Shown: positions 53,462-62,563 of the stretch, piece after piece | Numbering within the stretch: position 1 is the first letter of the stretch | Layout of the letters: every line of letters starts with the position of its first letter | NCBI RefSeq assembly: GCF_020831405.1 | Contig: NZ_JAJHPU010000037.1 | Location: 55,789-119,788 of the forward strand | DNA length: 64,000 nucleotides | Reading direction: 5' to 3' | Source of the DNA: Pseudomonas oryzagri | GTDB lineage: Bacteria; Pseudomonadota; Gammaproteobacteria; Pseudomonadales; Pseudomonadaceae | The notes under the pieces: generated by a model | The model's database searches: none | Seen by the model: only the letters and a program-made list of their open reading frames with translations | Told to the model about the DNA's origin: nothing | Translations under genes and position numbers: made by a program

Positions 53462-54433
53462 ATGAAAAAGGCAGTTGGCCAAAATGGCTCTTCGGCTTCA
53501 GGCTTTTTGACCTCGAGCTTCCGGCGAGTGCTAGGGGCCGTCTTGGTCTTAGCCGCAGCGATGCCACTGTCGGCCATGGCGATCCGCGCCCCCGAGCCTG
53601 GGGAAAGCCTGGCGGACCAAAGCGGCCTGGCGATCACTGTCGCACCCGGCAACTGGGGAAACGCGGACGCAGCCGACATTCAGCTGGTCCTGCAACGAAC
53701 AGCGGCCGAATTCCAGGCTTACGTCGCCAAGCGCGGGGATCAACCGATAAAAATCCGCGTCATACCGCGCTTCAACTCTCCACGGGTTCTCTACGAACGC
53801 GGACCGGAAGGCGAGTATGTCGTACATCTCACGGCCCGCGACGAGCGCTGGTTCCAGTATGCGTATCAATTTTCCCATGAGCTGTGCCACATCTTCTCGA
53901 ACTTCGACCACAAAGCCGTAATAGGCGACGAAGTGGCCAACCACAACCAGTGGTTCGAAGAAACCCTATGCGAAACCGCCTCGCTCTTTACCCTGAAACG
54001 CTTGGCAACCACCTGGGAAGGCAACCCTCCGGCACGCCAATGGATCGGCTATGGCTCCACATTCGCCGCCTACGCCAGTTATCTGCTCGGCGAAAACCAT
54101 CGTCGCCTGCCCGCGGCGCAGCAGCTCGATCAGTGGTACCAGGATAATCGCACCGCTCTGCAGGAGACCCCCTACCTGCGAGAGAAGAACGAATTGGCCG
54201 CGACGGCGCTGCTGCCGCTGTTCGAGACAACACCGGACCTGTGGCGAGCCATTGGGTATCTGAACGCGGACCAGGCGAGCGCCGCCAAGACTTTCCCGGA
54301 ATACCTGGCCGACTGGCAGGCCGCTTGCCCTCCCCGAGAGCAGGAACTCGTCCGCCAGACCATGGCACTCTTCGGAATCAAGGGGGAAACTTCACCAGAC
54401 ACCAATATGGCTTGGCTGGCGTATTTCATTTAA
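53462..54433 (+). CDS. Putative secreted zinc metallopeptidase (HELCH motif)
   Basis: From the ATG at 53462 the protein has 323 residues with a long signal peptide (hydrophobic core about 24-38, cleavage near AMA, residue 40). HELCH at 139-143 is a zinc-binding HExxH motif, followed by NQWFEETLCETASL (about 162-175), where a Glu could be the third ligand as in gluzincins. The rest is helical, with WEGNPPARQWIGYGSTFAAYAS. I do not recognise a named family. Substrate unknown. Confidence 0.75.
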   Translation: MKKAVGQNGSSASGFLTSSFRRVLGAVLVLAAAMPLSAMAIRAPEPGESLADQSGLAITVAPGNWGNADAADIQLVLQRTAAEFQAYVAKRGDQPIKIRVIPRFNSPRVLYERGPEGEYVVHLTARDERWFQYAYQFSHELCHIFSNFDHKAVIGDEVANHNQWFEETLCETASLFTLKRLATTWEGNPPARQWIGYGSTFAAYASYLLGENHRRLPAAQQLDQWYQDNRTALQETPYLREKNELAATALLPLFETTPDLWRAIGYLNADQASAAKTFPEYLADWQAACPPREQELVRQTMALFGIKGETSPDTNMAWLAYFI

Positions 54434-54550
54434 CCACCCCGCCTATGCGCCTCAAATCGCACGAATATGGAGCAGAGGAAGCCCCTACCCCATATCCATC
54501 GCTCCATCCAGCGCCAGCGTCATTCACTCAGAAGGGAAAAGCCGCCGAGT

Positions 54551-54916
54551 TCAATAGCCCTTGGCCTTCAGCGTCTGCTTGACGCTATCCACGTAGCTGT
54601 TGAACCACATCGATCCCGTATCCGGAGCAGAGAAGCCGGACACATAGCCATCGAAGCCCGACACCGGGCCATTCGGACCCGCAGCACCGTAGGGTTCCTC
54701 GGGCGCCGAAGCAATCTGGTTGTTGACCATTTCGACGTAGGAGTCGATCCACCGGGAACCGGTGTCCCGGGCAGACATTTCCTGCACCATTTGATTGAAG
54801 GCAGAATCCGATCCATCCCCTTCAGCCGCGAAACCGATTGCCGGCACAGCAGCACTCAACACGGCACAGACAAGGACGGAAGTGCGAGCGCTAATCGCCC
54901 ATTGTTGCCGACTCAT
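54551..54916 (-). CDS. Exported hypothetical protein with internal repeat
   Basis: The 121-residue protein has a signal peptide (about 1-30, ending GFAAEG). Two similar segments follow: DTGSRWIDSYVEMVNNQI (about 51-68) and DTGSMWFNSYVDSVKQTL (about 99-116), joined by a Gly/Pro-rich stretch. I do not recognise the family. It is convergent with the metallopeptidase gene. Confidence 0.7.
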   Translation of the reverse strand: MSRQQWAISARTSVLVCAVLSAAVPAIGFAAEGDGSDSAFNQMVQEMSARDTGSRWIDSYVEMVNNQIASAPEEPYGAAGPNGPVSGFDGYVSGFSAPDTGSMWFNSYVDSVKQTLKAKGY

Positions 54917-55255
54917 GGCTCTCCCTCCTCTGTTGAAACCAGAAGCGGCATTTCCATGAAACAGCGCCTGTGCAGCCGCTTCACCGACACGGCATCGCTC
55001 GCCACCATGGCCTCAATTTTATATAGCCCAGAAAATGACGGCCCTCAAATCCGTACGTCGCCCAAGGCAATTGCATGAACGCCCCGGCGACGTGGAGTGG
55101 ACAAGAAGACAATGCGGCCATCGCCGCGGAGGTTATCCTCCATGCGCGCCATCCCATCGTGCGATTGTCGCGATCGTGCATCGGCCCCCCACCCCTAAAA
55201 ACAACGGCAAGGTAACTCGCCCTCTCATCGATAGGCCTAGCGGCGACAAGCTCGC
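54917..55255. other. Intergenic region with no recognisable gene
   Basis: About 340 nt between the exported hypothetical gene and the stop of the alpha/beta hydrolase gene. Open frames here are short and lack ribosome-binding sites or family-like sequence. It probably contains the promoter of the gene at 54916. Confidence 0.4.
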
Positions 55256-56083
55256 TTAGAGCGTCTCGAGGAACTCAGCGATCAATCGATTGAACAAGGC
55301 CGGGCGCTGGACATTCATGCCATGCGACACCCCTGGCAGCACCTCGCAACGCGCACCTGGCAAATGATGTTCAAGCATTCGCAGAATCGTCGGGAATGGC
55401 TGTGGGCTGCGCTCACCACCGAGGAACAGGACAGGACAGCGCACCCGCGCCAGCAACTCGGCACCGATCGGCTCCGGCCGATCCTCGACCTGCCCCACCA
55501 GGGTGAAGGCGTTATCCAGCGCCATGTGTCGAAAGCGCGCCGAGGAGCGCTGCCAGATCCCGGTACCGCTGACGGTATCGACGAACAACTGCAGACCCGC
55601 TTCGGCCTGCCCCTCGCGAATCAGGCGCAGCGCCTCGAGGCGGAACTGGTTGCGCTCGCCGGCGGCAACCGGTGCCGGCAAGCCCGCCGACGCAAACAGC
55701 TCCACAGCATAGTCACCCCCCGGGTCGGCCAGCGACAGGGAGCGCACCAGCTCCGGCCGCTGCGCCGCCATGCGCAGGACGACATTGCCGCCACGCGAAT
55801 GACCAACCACGTGCATGGACTCGCCCTGCCGCTCGATCAGCTCGATAAGGTCGGCCACATGCTGGTCGGTGGAGAAGCCGCCGCCCAGGCCATCCCAGCG
55901 CTCCGGAAAACAGCGTCGCAGGCTCGGCACCAGCACCCGCCAACGCTCGGCCAGCATCGGCGCCTGCGCCGACCAGAAGCGGTAGTCGCACAACGAACCA
56001 TGCACCAGGAGCAAGGGCGCGCCCGCCCCTACCTCCACACCTTTAAGTTCGTAATCGGGCAGATGCCAAGCCACGGTTTCCAC
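55256..56083 (-). CDS. Alpha/beta hydrolase
   Basis: From the GTG at 56083 (GAGG about 8 nt upstream) the protein has 275 residues. It has the oxyanion motif VHGSLCDYRFW (28-38), nucleophile elbow GHSRGG (Ser96) and a C-terminal His in LPGVSHGMN (about 256). The Asp of the triad is likely in the segment after LFLGGERS. The substrate is unknown; esterase or C-C hydrolase activity is possible. The frame runs into the tRNA genes upstream, so the internal GTG is preferred. Confidence 0.85.
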   Translation of the reverse strand: METVAWHLPDYELKGVEVGAGAPLLLVHGSLCDYRFWSAQAPMLAERWRVLVPSLRRCFPERWDGLGGGFSTDQHVADLIELIERQGESMHVVGHSRGGNVVLRMAAQRPELVRSLSLADPGGDYAVELFASAGLPAPVAAGERNQFRLEALRLIREGQAEAGLQLFVDTVSGTGIWQRSSARFRHMALDNAFTLVGQVEDRPEPIGAELLARVRCPVLFLGGERSPQPFPTILRMLEHHLPGARCEVLPGVSHGMNVQRPALFNRLIAEFLETL

Positions 56084-56123
56084 CGCCTGACCTCGCAAGC
56101 AATCTTGGGAATGCAGAAAACAG

Positions 56124-56150
56124 AAAAGCCGGTCGAGATGACCGGCTTTT
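56124..56150 (-). terminator. Terminator after the tRNA-Val pair
   Basis: AAAAGCCGGTC pairs perfectly with GACCGGCTTTT around a 5-nt loop, with a T-run on the minus strand. It lies 8 nt after the 3' end of the second transcribed tRNA-Val. Confidence 0.85.
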
Positions 56151-56157
56151 CTGTATT

Positions 56158-56234
56158 TGGTAGGCACAATTGGACTCGAACCAACGACCCCCACCATGTC
56201 AAGGTGGTGCTCTAACCAACTGAGCTATGTGCCT
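56158..56234 (-). tRNA. tRNA-Val (GAC), copy 1
   Basis: A 77-nt cloverleaf with encoded CCA: acceptor AGGCACA/TGTGCCT, anticodon stem CCACC/GGTGG around TTGACAT (anticodon GAC), T-arm GTTGG/CCAAT with TTCGAGT. Confidence 0.96.
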
Positions 56235-56240
56235 GCAATT

Positions 56241-56317
56241 TGGTAGGCGCAATTGGACTCGAACCAACGACCCCCACCATGTCAAGGTGGTGCTCTAACC
56301 AACTGAGCTATGCGCCT
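56241..56317 (-). tRNA. tRNA-Val (GAC), copy 2
   Basis: Identical to copy 1 except for one base pair of the acceptor stem (AGGCGCA/TGCGCCT), a compensated change. Six nucleotides separate the copies, so they are co-transcribed. Confidence 0.96.
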
Positions 56318-56501
56318 GCAGTGGCCGCGAATATTAAGGAGCAGCCGCTGCCCCGTCAACTCCTTTTTCGCTAACCCTCTGAAAAAACACCATCTTTTTC
56401 TCAGAGGCGCAGATCCAGCCGTTCCGCCGCCCTCTGGCAGGCCACGAAAATCCCGAGTAGGATCGAAGCACACGTAAAGGATATACAACAGAGGTTGCAA
56501 G

Positions 56502-57785
56502 ATGCCGCACACTTCCTATCCGCAATCCTATTACGCCTTTTCCGCCAACCGTGCGCCGCAGCGCCCTCCGCTGCAGGGGGAAAGCGAAACCGACGTGTGC
56601 GTCGTCGGCGCCGGCTATACCGGTCTGTCGACTGCCCTGTTCCTCGCCGAACACGGCTTCAAGGTGAGCATCCTGGAGGCTGCCAGGGTCGGTTTCGGTG
56701 CATCGGGCCGCAACGGCGGCCAGATAGTCAACAGCTACAGCCGCGACATTGATGTCATCGAGCACAGCACCAACGCGCCCGCCGCTCGCCTGATCGGCGA
56801 GATGGCCTTCGAGGGCGGGCGGATCATCCGCGAGCGCATCCAGCGCTATGGCATCCAGTGCGACCTCAAGAATGGCGGTGTTTTCGCTGCCTTCACCGCC
56901 AAGCAGATGAGTCATCTGGAAGCGCAGAAGCGACTCTGGGAGCGCTACGGCCACACTCAGCTGGAGCTTCTCGATCGCCAGTCGATCCGCCAGGTGGTGG
57001 CGAGCGACAACTATATCGGCGGCATGCTTGATCGCAGCGGCGGACATATCCACCCGCTGAACCTGGCCTTGGGCGAGGCGGACGCGGTGGAATCGCTGGG
57101 CGGTGTCATCCACGAGCAATCCCCGGTACTGCGCATCGAACGCGGCGCCAACCCGGTGGTGCATACCGACCAGGGACGGGTGCGTGCCAAGTTCGTGGTG
57201 GTGGCCGGCAACGCCTATCTCGGCAACCTGCTGCCGGAGCTGGCGGCCAAGTCGATGCCCTGTGGCAGTCAGGTGATCGCCACCGAGCCGCTGGGCGAGG
57301 AGCTGGCAAACTCGCTGCTGCCCCAGGACTACTGCGTCGAGGACTGCAACTACCTACTCGACTACTTCCGCCTGTCCGCCGACCGCCGGCTGATCTATGG
57401 GGGGGGCGTGGTCTACGGCGCGCGCGACCCGGCCGACATCGAGGGCATCATCCGGCCGAAGATGCTCAACACCTTCCCGCAGTTGAAGAACGTAAAGATC
57501 GACTTCGCCTGGACCGGCAACTTCCTGCTCACTCTGTCGCGTTTGCCGCAGGTGGGTCGGCTCGGCGACAACATCTATTACTCGCAGGGTTGCAGCGGCC
57601 ATGGCGTGACCTACACCCATCTCGCCGGCAAGGTGCTGGCCGAAGCCCTGCGCGGCCAGGCCGAGCGCTTCGACGCTTTCGCCGGCCTGCGCCATTATCC
57701 CTTCCCCGGCGGCCGCCTGTTCCGAGTGCCATTCACCGCCTTGGGCGCCTGGTACTACCAGTTGCGCGATCAGTTCGGCGTATAG
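56502..57785 (+). CDS. puuB: FAD-dependent oxidoreductase, gamma-glutamylputrescine oxidase-like (PuuB)
   Basis: The 427-residue DAO-family protein begins with HTSYPQSYYAFSANRAPQRPPLQG, typical of PuuB-like oxidoreductases, then the FAD-binding VVGAGYTGLSTALFLAEHGFKV (about 34-55) and GFGASGRNGGQI. The C terminus has the flavin-domain closing motif YYSQGCSGHGVTYTHLAGKVLAEAL. Such enzymes oxidise gamma-glutamylputrescine or related amines. An AGAGG site precedes the ATG. No other Puu genes are adjacent, so the substrate is inferred only. Confidence 0.85.
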   Translation: MPHTSYPQSYYAFSANRAPQRPPLQGESETDVCVVGAGYTGLSTALFLAEHGFKVSILEAARVGFGASGRNGGQIVNSYSRDIDVIEHSTNAPAARLIGEMAFEGGRIIRERIQRYGIQCDLKNGGVFAAFTAKQMSHLEAQKRLWERYGHTQLELLDRQSIRQVVASDNYIGGMLDRSGGHIHPLNLALGEADAVESLGGVIHEQSPVLRIERGANPVVHTDQGRVRAKFVVVAGNAYLGNLLPELAAKSMPCGSQVIATEPLGEELANSLLPQDYCVEDCNYLLDYFRLSADRRLIYGGGVVYGARDPADIEGIIRPKMLNTFPQLKNVKIDFAWTGNFLLTLSRLPQVGRLGDNIYYSQGCSGHGVTYTHLAGKVLAEALRGQAERFDAFAGLRHYPFPGGRLFRVPFTALGAWYYQLRDQFGV

Positions 57786-57834
57786 CTGGAAAACGACAAC
57801 GGCCCCGAGAGGCCGCTGCGCTTCAGGGGCGCTG

Positions 57835-58785
57835 CTAAAGGGGACAGACTGCCAGACTCGGGCAACTGCCCTGCCCCTTGGCGGGTGGCAGCGCCTCGGC
57901 AAACCGCTGATCCTGCGGCGCCAGTTGATGAGCGCATTGCCGGGCCTGCTGCGCCTGTGACGCACAGCCCTGCTCGGCCAACACGTGGGCAAGATTGCCC
58001 CACCCCGGAGCCCAGCCAGGGGCGACAGCGACCGCCTGGTGCAAGGCGGCCTGCGCCCCTTCGACATCGCCTGCCGCATAGCGGGAATTGCCGAGGGCGA
58101 ACCAGCTCATCCCCTCATCAGGCCATTGCCGCACCGCCGTCTGATAGGCGCGCTGCGCCACCTTGCCACGACCGGTCTGCTCCAGGTCTGTCGCGGCTTG
58201 CAGCCAGGGCCGCAACTCGGCTCGTGCCGGCAAGCGCTCCGGTGGCAAGGTCACCACGGCCCAACGCCCGCCACGCGCCCAGGTCGCCTCGAAACTGGCG
58301 AAGTCGGTCACCCAGCGTCGCGTGGTCCCGGAGCGCAGGATCAACTCGTTCCGCTGACGGTCGTAGCCGACGAGAACGGCGAAGTGCCAGCGCGGATACC
58401 AGGCGAACGCAAGATTCTGCAATACCAGCACCGGATTGCCCGCCGCCACCTCCGTCAGCAAGGCCTCCAGTCGTGGCGGCAACGGATAGACCAGCAGGTC
58501 GTGGGCACGCGCGGTGGCCACCAGTTCGACCTGCAGGCTGCCCTCTCGGCCGGGCAGGAATACGCGGTCCTTGAGCAGTCCCGGGGTAGTCGCCACGCCA
58601 CGCTGGTTGAGCATCGTCGCCAAGGCTGCGGGACCACATTGATAGTCCGCTTGCGGGAAGAAGGGCACTTCGCTCAATTCGACCCTCTCGGGCAACCGCG
58701 TAGCCTCGGGAGGCAATGCCGGCTGGTGGGCGCAACCGGCGAGCCAGAACAGGGCCAGCAACAACCCGAGCGCCCGCAAGCTCAT
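57835..58785 (-). CDS. PA2778-family lipoprotein cysteine peptidase (C39-like plus TPR)
   Basis: From the ATG at 58785 the protein has 316 residues. It begins with a lipoprotein signal and lipobox LAGC (Cys18). A C39-like peptidase domain follows, with QCGPAALATML (Cys50) and WHFAVLVGYD (His about 154). The C-terminal part has TPR-like helices (AYQTAVRQWPDEGMSWFALGNSRYAAGDVEGAQAALHQAVAVAP). It overlaps the downstream partner gene by 4 nt (ATGA). Its substrate may be the paired PA2779-like protein, by analogy with double-Gly leader peptidases; unproven. Confidence 0.83.
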   Translation of the reverse strand: MSLRALGLLLALFWLAGCAHQPALPPEATRLPERVELSEVPFFPQADYQCGPAALATMLNQRGVATTPGLLKDRVFLPGREGSLQVELVATARAHDLLVYPLPPRLEALLTEVAAGNPVLVLQNLAFAWYPRWHFAVLVGYDRQRNELILRSGTTRRWVTDFASFEATWARGGRWAVVTLPPERLPARAELRPWLQAATDLEQTGRGKVAQRAYQTAVRQWPDEGMSWFALGNSRYAAGDVEGAQAALHQAVAVAPGWAPGWGNLAHVLAEQGCASQAQQARQCAHQLAPQDQRFAEALPPAKGQGSCPSLAVCPL

Positions 58786-59180
58786 CGGTTGATGCACTTG
58801 ACGAAGGTGAACAGATCGGTGGCGCAAAGCAGGTCGGTGATGATGAAGATCACCAGGAACAATACGATGATGCCGATGATGCCGCCGGCGGGAGCTTCAC
58901 TCAGTTGCTGGTTGAACTGGGCCAGCTCCGCATTGCTGAGGCCGTTGATGCGCTGCTCGACCTGAGACCGCTCGACGCCCAAGGAAGCGAGCTTGTCCTT
59001 GACGCCCTGGTCGTCCAACATGGTCAGCAATTGTTGGCGGTCGACCTGCTGTTGCTGGGCCAGCAGTACTTCGGAAGTACCAATCATTCCTGCCTGGGCG
59101 AGTGGCGCCTGAGCCATCAGCAGCAAATAGGCTGCAGCCGTTGCCGCAGCCAGCGGACGGAAAAAAGCACGCTTGATCAT
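58782..59180 (-). CDS. PA2779-family exported membrane protein
   Basis: From the ATG at 59180 (AGGAG site) the protein has 132 residues: signal peptide (about 1-30), a Gln-rich helical middle (QQQQVDRQQLLTMLDDQGVKDKLASLGV) and a C-terminal membrane segment with double Gly (GGIIGIIVLFLVIFIITDLL). It overlaps the cysteine peptidase gene by 4 nt, so the two are a unit. Function unknown. Confidence 0.83.
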   Translation of the reverse strand: MIKRAFFRPLAAATAAAYLLLMAQAPLAQAGMIGTSEVLLAQQQQVDRQQLLTMLDDQGVKDKLASLGVERSQVEQRINGLSNAELAQFNQQLSEAPAGGIIGIIVLFLVIFIITDLLCATDLFTFVKCINR

Positions 59181-59287
59181 GGGGGACTCCTTTTGTATGT
59201 CCGCTCTAGACCGTCGCTGCGCGACAGGGGTTCCCCGCAGGATAGGTGAAACCTTGCCGGCTTGCTGCGTACTCCACAACGCCCCGC

Positions 59288-59917
59288 TTATTTGCTGCGC
59301 TGGGCGCGAAGCAGTTCGAGGATAAACTTGCGGGTGGCCGGCATCGCGGCGGCAAATTCGGGACAGGTTTCCGGCGCGGTCTTGATCATCCCCTTTTCCA
59401 GCGACTGCCTGACCTGCTCGGTATAGAGTCTTCCGAACAGGCTACGCACCTGCTCCGAAACCTGGGACTCCTCGCCCAGCAGAGACTCGAGCACCTTGCG
59501 CGTAGCGCCCATGAATACCCGGCAGCTGTTGTACAGCCAGGCTTGGGTCACATACTGCCGCGAGCGCTGCACCAGTGAGTCATCTAACGACGCCAGGTTC
59601 TGCCGCAGGGAGGCGAGTTCCACCTCGGCATTGGCTGCGCGGCGATGAAGGTTTTCCATCTCGGCTTTCAGGTGGGCATCGAAGGCCGCATCATGATCGG
59701 CCAACCGCTCGCCCAGCAGGCGGACCTCGCCGACCAGCCGGTGCTTTTCCTCCACCAGTTGCTGCAGCATCCCTTCCATCGCCTCGAGGCGCAGGCGCTC
59801 GGTAACCGCACCAGCGGCATGTCCATCCAGGAATCCCTGCCGATATCCCGCCTCCCATCCTTCCTCGCCCATCGTCTCGGTCGGTGCAGCCGTCGGGGAA
59901 AGCTTATCTACTCTCAT
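59288..59917 (-). CDS. Coiled-coil hypothetical protein
   Basis: From the ATG at 59917 the protein has 209 residues. An N-terminal GWEAGYRQGFLDGHAAG resembles the Gly-spaced start of FliH-like proteins; the middle (about 45-125) is strongly coiled-coil. No signal peptide. I do not recognise a specific family; it is divergent from the ABC transporter gene. Confidence 0.6.
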   Translation of the reverse strand: MRVDKLSPTAAPTETMGEEGWEAGYRQGFLDGHAAGAVTERLRLEAMEGMLQQLVEEKHRLVGEVRLLGERLADHDAAFDAHLKAEMENLHRRAANAEVELASLRQNLASLDDSLVQRSRQYVTQAWLYNSCRVFMGATRKVLESLLGEESQVSEQVRSLFGRLYTEQVRQSLEKGMIKTAPETCPEFAAAMPATRKFILELLRAQRSK

Positions 59918-60128
59918 GCGCAGCACTCCCTGCCTTCTGATCACTGAGCGCGCATCCTGCCCAGCTCCTGCATCGACATCCGTGAGAGCATCCGCAGAAA
60001 TGCAACAATCGATCTATTCGCCGGCAACAGATGCACACGCTGGAGCTGGCCGGGACGTTGCAGAGGCAGCCCTGTCAGGCCAGCATTATCACTCCCAAGC
60101 CATGGCAACGCCTCTAGGATCAGCCGGT

Positions 60129-61958
60129 ATGAACAGCAGTGACGCTCAAGAAGCCCCGGAGGCTGTACCAGTCCACCGCAAGGGCCGTGCCCGCAGCGAT
60201 CTGGCCGTGATCGGCGACCTGCTACCCTATCTGCGCCCCTACCTGGGCCGCATCCTTCTCGCCTTGGGGTTGGTGCTCATCTCCAAGCTGTTCAACCTGT
60301 GGGTTCCCATCCTTCTCAAGCACATTGTCGATGGCCTCAACGTCGAACCCAGCCTGCTGTTGTTGCCGGTCGGCCTGCTGCTCGCCTATGGCACCGCGCG
60401 CATCGGCGTGACCCTGTTCACCGAACTTCGCCAGGTCGTGTTCGCCCGTGTCATGGCGCGCACCTCACGTGAGGTCACCCTCAGGGTCTTTCGCCATCTG
60501 CACCGCCTCAGCCTGAAATTCCATCTCAGCCGCCGCACCGGCGGCGTTGCCCGCGACGTGGAGCGCGGCGGCAGTGCGATTGCCGACCTGCTCGACTGGA
60601 CACTCTACTCGATCATCCCGATTCTGCTCGAAGTCATCCTGGTCACGGCGGTGCTGGTATGGGCCTACGACTGGCGCTTCGCTGTCATCACCCTGGCGAC
60701 TCTGCTGGTCTACGGGCTATGGACCTTCGCGGTGACCGAGTGGCGCACCAGCTACTATCGCGCTTCGGTAGAAGCCGATACTCGCGCTAATGAACGGGCG
60801 GTCGACTCGCTGCTGAACTACGAGACGGTCAAGTACTTCAACAATGAGGCGCACGAGGCCGCGCGCTACGACGAGAACCTGAAGCGTCTGGAAGACACCA
60901 AGGTCAAGGCGACCACCAGTTTGGCTGTTCTCAACCTCGGGCAGACGGCCATGGTGTCCGTCGGCGTCACCGCCATGATGTGGCTGGCTGCCGCCGGAGT
61001 AGTGGACGGCAGCATGACCGTCGGCGACCTGGTACTGGTCAACGCTTATCTGCTGCAGCTTTCGGCGCCACTGTTCCTGCTCGGCATGATGTACCGCGAG
61101 GTGAAGCAGGCCCTGACCAACATGGAGCGCCTGTTCGACCTGCTCGATGTCCACCAAGATGTACAGGACGCCCCGGATGCCGTGCCTCTACTGGCAATCC
61201 GTCCCTGCGTGCGCTTCGAGAAGGTGAACTTCGGCTACGATCCGCGTCGGCAGATCCTGCATGAAGTGGCTTTCGAAATCCCCGCCGGCGGCACTGTCGC
61301 GGTCGTCGGCCACTCCGGCTGCGGCAAGTCGACCCTGGCCCGTTTGCTCTACCGCTTCTACGATGTTGATGGCGGGCGCATAACCATTGACGGACTGGAT
61401 CTGCGCCAATTGACCCAGGCCTCGCTGCGCGGCGCCATCGCCATAGTTCCGCAGGACACGGTGCTGTTCAACGACAGCATCTATTACAACATTCTCTACG
61501 GCCAGCCGAGCGCCAGTCGCGCGGAAGTCGAAGCTGCCGCGCGGGCTGCGCATATCCACGAGTTCGTCCAGAGCCTGCCGGACGGTTACGAGACGCAGGT
61601 CGGCGAGCGCGGCCTGAAGCTCTCCGGCGGCGAAAAGCAGCGGGTAGCCATCGCCCGGGCGATCCTCAAAAATCCCAGCATCCTGATCTTCGATGAGGCG
61701 ACTTCCGCCCTGGACTCGCAATCGGAGCGGGCCATCCAGGCCGAACTCGATCGCATCCAGATAGGGCGCACCACGCTGGTCATCGCCCACCGCCTGTCCA
61801 CGGTGATGAATGCCGATCGGATCCTGGTGATGGACGGCGGGCGCATCGTCGAACAGGGCACCCATGTCCAGCTTCTGGCCCTCAATGGTCGCTATGCGCA
61901 GATGTGGCGCCTGCAACAGCAGCGGGCGGAACAGGACGCCGAGGCGCAGGAGCGATGA
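60129..61958 (+). CDS. ATM1-type ABC transporter (fused permease-ATPase)
   Basis: From the ATG at 60129 (AGGA 9 nt upstream) the protein has 609 residues: six transmembrane helices (about 35-330) and a nucleotide-binding domain with Walker A GHSGCGKST, Q-loop VPQDTVLFNDSI, signature LSGGEKQRVAIARA, Walker B ILIFDEATSALD and H-loop IAHRLSTV. The RRTGGVARDVERG segment and overall sequence fit the ABCB7/ATM1 group, which exports glutathione-linked or metal-related compounds. An open stretch upstream (59916-60128) is not transporter-like. Confidence 0.92.
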   Translation: MNSSDAQEAPEAVPVHRKGRARSDLAVIGDLLPYLRPYLGRILLALGLVLISKLFNLWVPILLKHIVDGLNVEPSLLLLPVGLLLAYGTARIGVTLFTELRQVVFARVMARTSREVTLRVFRHLHRLSLKFHLSRRTGGVARDVERGGSAIADLLDWTLYSIIPILLEVILVTAVLVWAYDWRFAVITLATLLVYGLWTFAVTEWRTSYYRASVEADTRANERAVDSLLNYETVKYFNNEAHEAARYDENLKRLEDTKVKATTSLAVLNLGQTAMVSVGVTAMMWLAAAGVVDGSMTVGDLVLVNAYLLQLSAPLFLLGMMYREVKQALTNMERLFDLLDVHQDVQDAPDAVPLLAIRPCVRFEKVNFGYDPRRQILHEVAFEIPAGGTVAVVGHSGCGKSTLARLLYRFYDVDGGRITIDGLDLRQLTQASLRGAIAIVPQDTVLFNDSIYYNILYGQPSASRAEVEAAARAAHIHEFVQSLPDGYETQVGERGLKLSGGEKQRVAIARAILKNPSILIFDEATSALDSQSERAIQAELDRIQIGRTTLVIAHRLSTVMNADRILVMDGGRIVEQGTHVQLLALNGRYAQMWRLQQQRAEQDAEAQER

Positions 61959-62029
61959 GCTGATAGGCAGGCCGGCTCGGCACCTTCTAATGTGAAAGGG
62001 CCCATTCCCTCTCGCCAGGTTGCGATGCC

Positions 62030-62545
62030 ATGCCCGCCACGCTGCAAGCCATCCAGGCCGACATTACCACCCTCACCGTCGATGCCATCGTCAATGCCGC
62101 CAACTCGTCACTGCTTGGTGGCGGCGGCGTCTCCGGCACCATCCTGCGGGCCGGCGGTCCTGAACTGATCGAAGCATGCCGCCGCCTCGGCGGCTGCGCG
62201 AGTGGAGACGCCAAGCTGACGCCGGGCTATCGCCTTCCCGCTCACTTCGTCGTGCACACGGTCGGCCCTGTCTGGCAGGACGGCACGCGGCAGGAGGCAG
62301 AGTTGCTGGCCTCCTGTTACCGCCGCTCGCTCGAAGTCGCCGCAGCCGCCGGCGCACGAAGTCTGGCCTTCCCGTGCATCAGCACCGGCATCTACGGCTT
62401 CCCCTTCGAACAGGCTGCGAATATTGCCGTGGCCACTGTCCGCGCTGAACTGCCGGCACTTCCTCTCATCGAATCAGTGCTGTTCTGCTGCTTCTCCACG
62501 GCTGATCTGCAGGTCTATGCGCGGCTTCTCCAAGCCGACGCTTGA
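62030..62545 (+). CDS. Macrodomain protein, O-acetyl-ADP-ribose deacetylase-like
   Basis: The 171-residue protein is a single YmdB/MacroD-type macrodomain: [39 protein letters not shown] and [12 protein letters not shown] (about 118-129). Asn25 is kept, but the residue matching YmdB Asp35 is Ser and the following GAIH is GTIL. Ligand binding is likely; deacetylase or de-ADP-ribosylase activity may be reduced. It starts 71 nt after the ABC transporter gene. Confidence 0.9.
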   Translation: MPATLQAIQADITTLTVDAIVNAANSSLLGGGGVSGTILRAGGPELIEACRRLGGCASGDAKLTPGYRLPAHFVVHTVGPVWQDGTRQEAELLASCYRRSLEVAAAAGARSLAFPCISTGIYGFPFEQAANIAVATVRAELPALPLIESVLFCCFSTADLQVYARLLQADA

Positions 62546-62563
62546 GACCTGCAGATCCCCTCA

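Noticed and set aside
59916..60128. N-terminal extension of the ABC transporter
   Set aside because: The extra 71 residues are Ser/Ala-rich without transporter features and overlap the divergent gene's promoter; the ATG at 60129 has a better ribosome-binding site.
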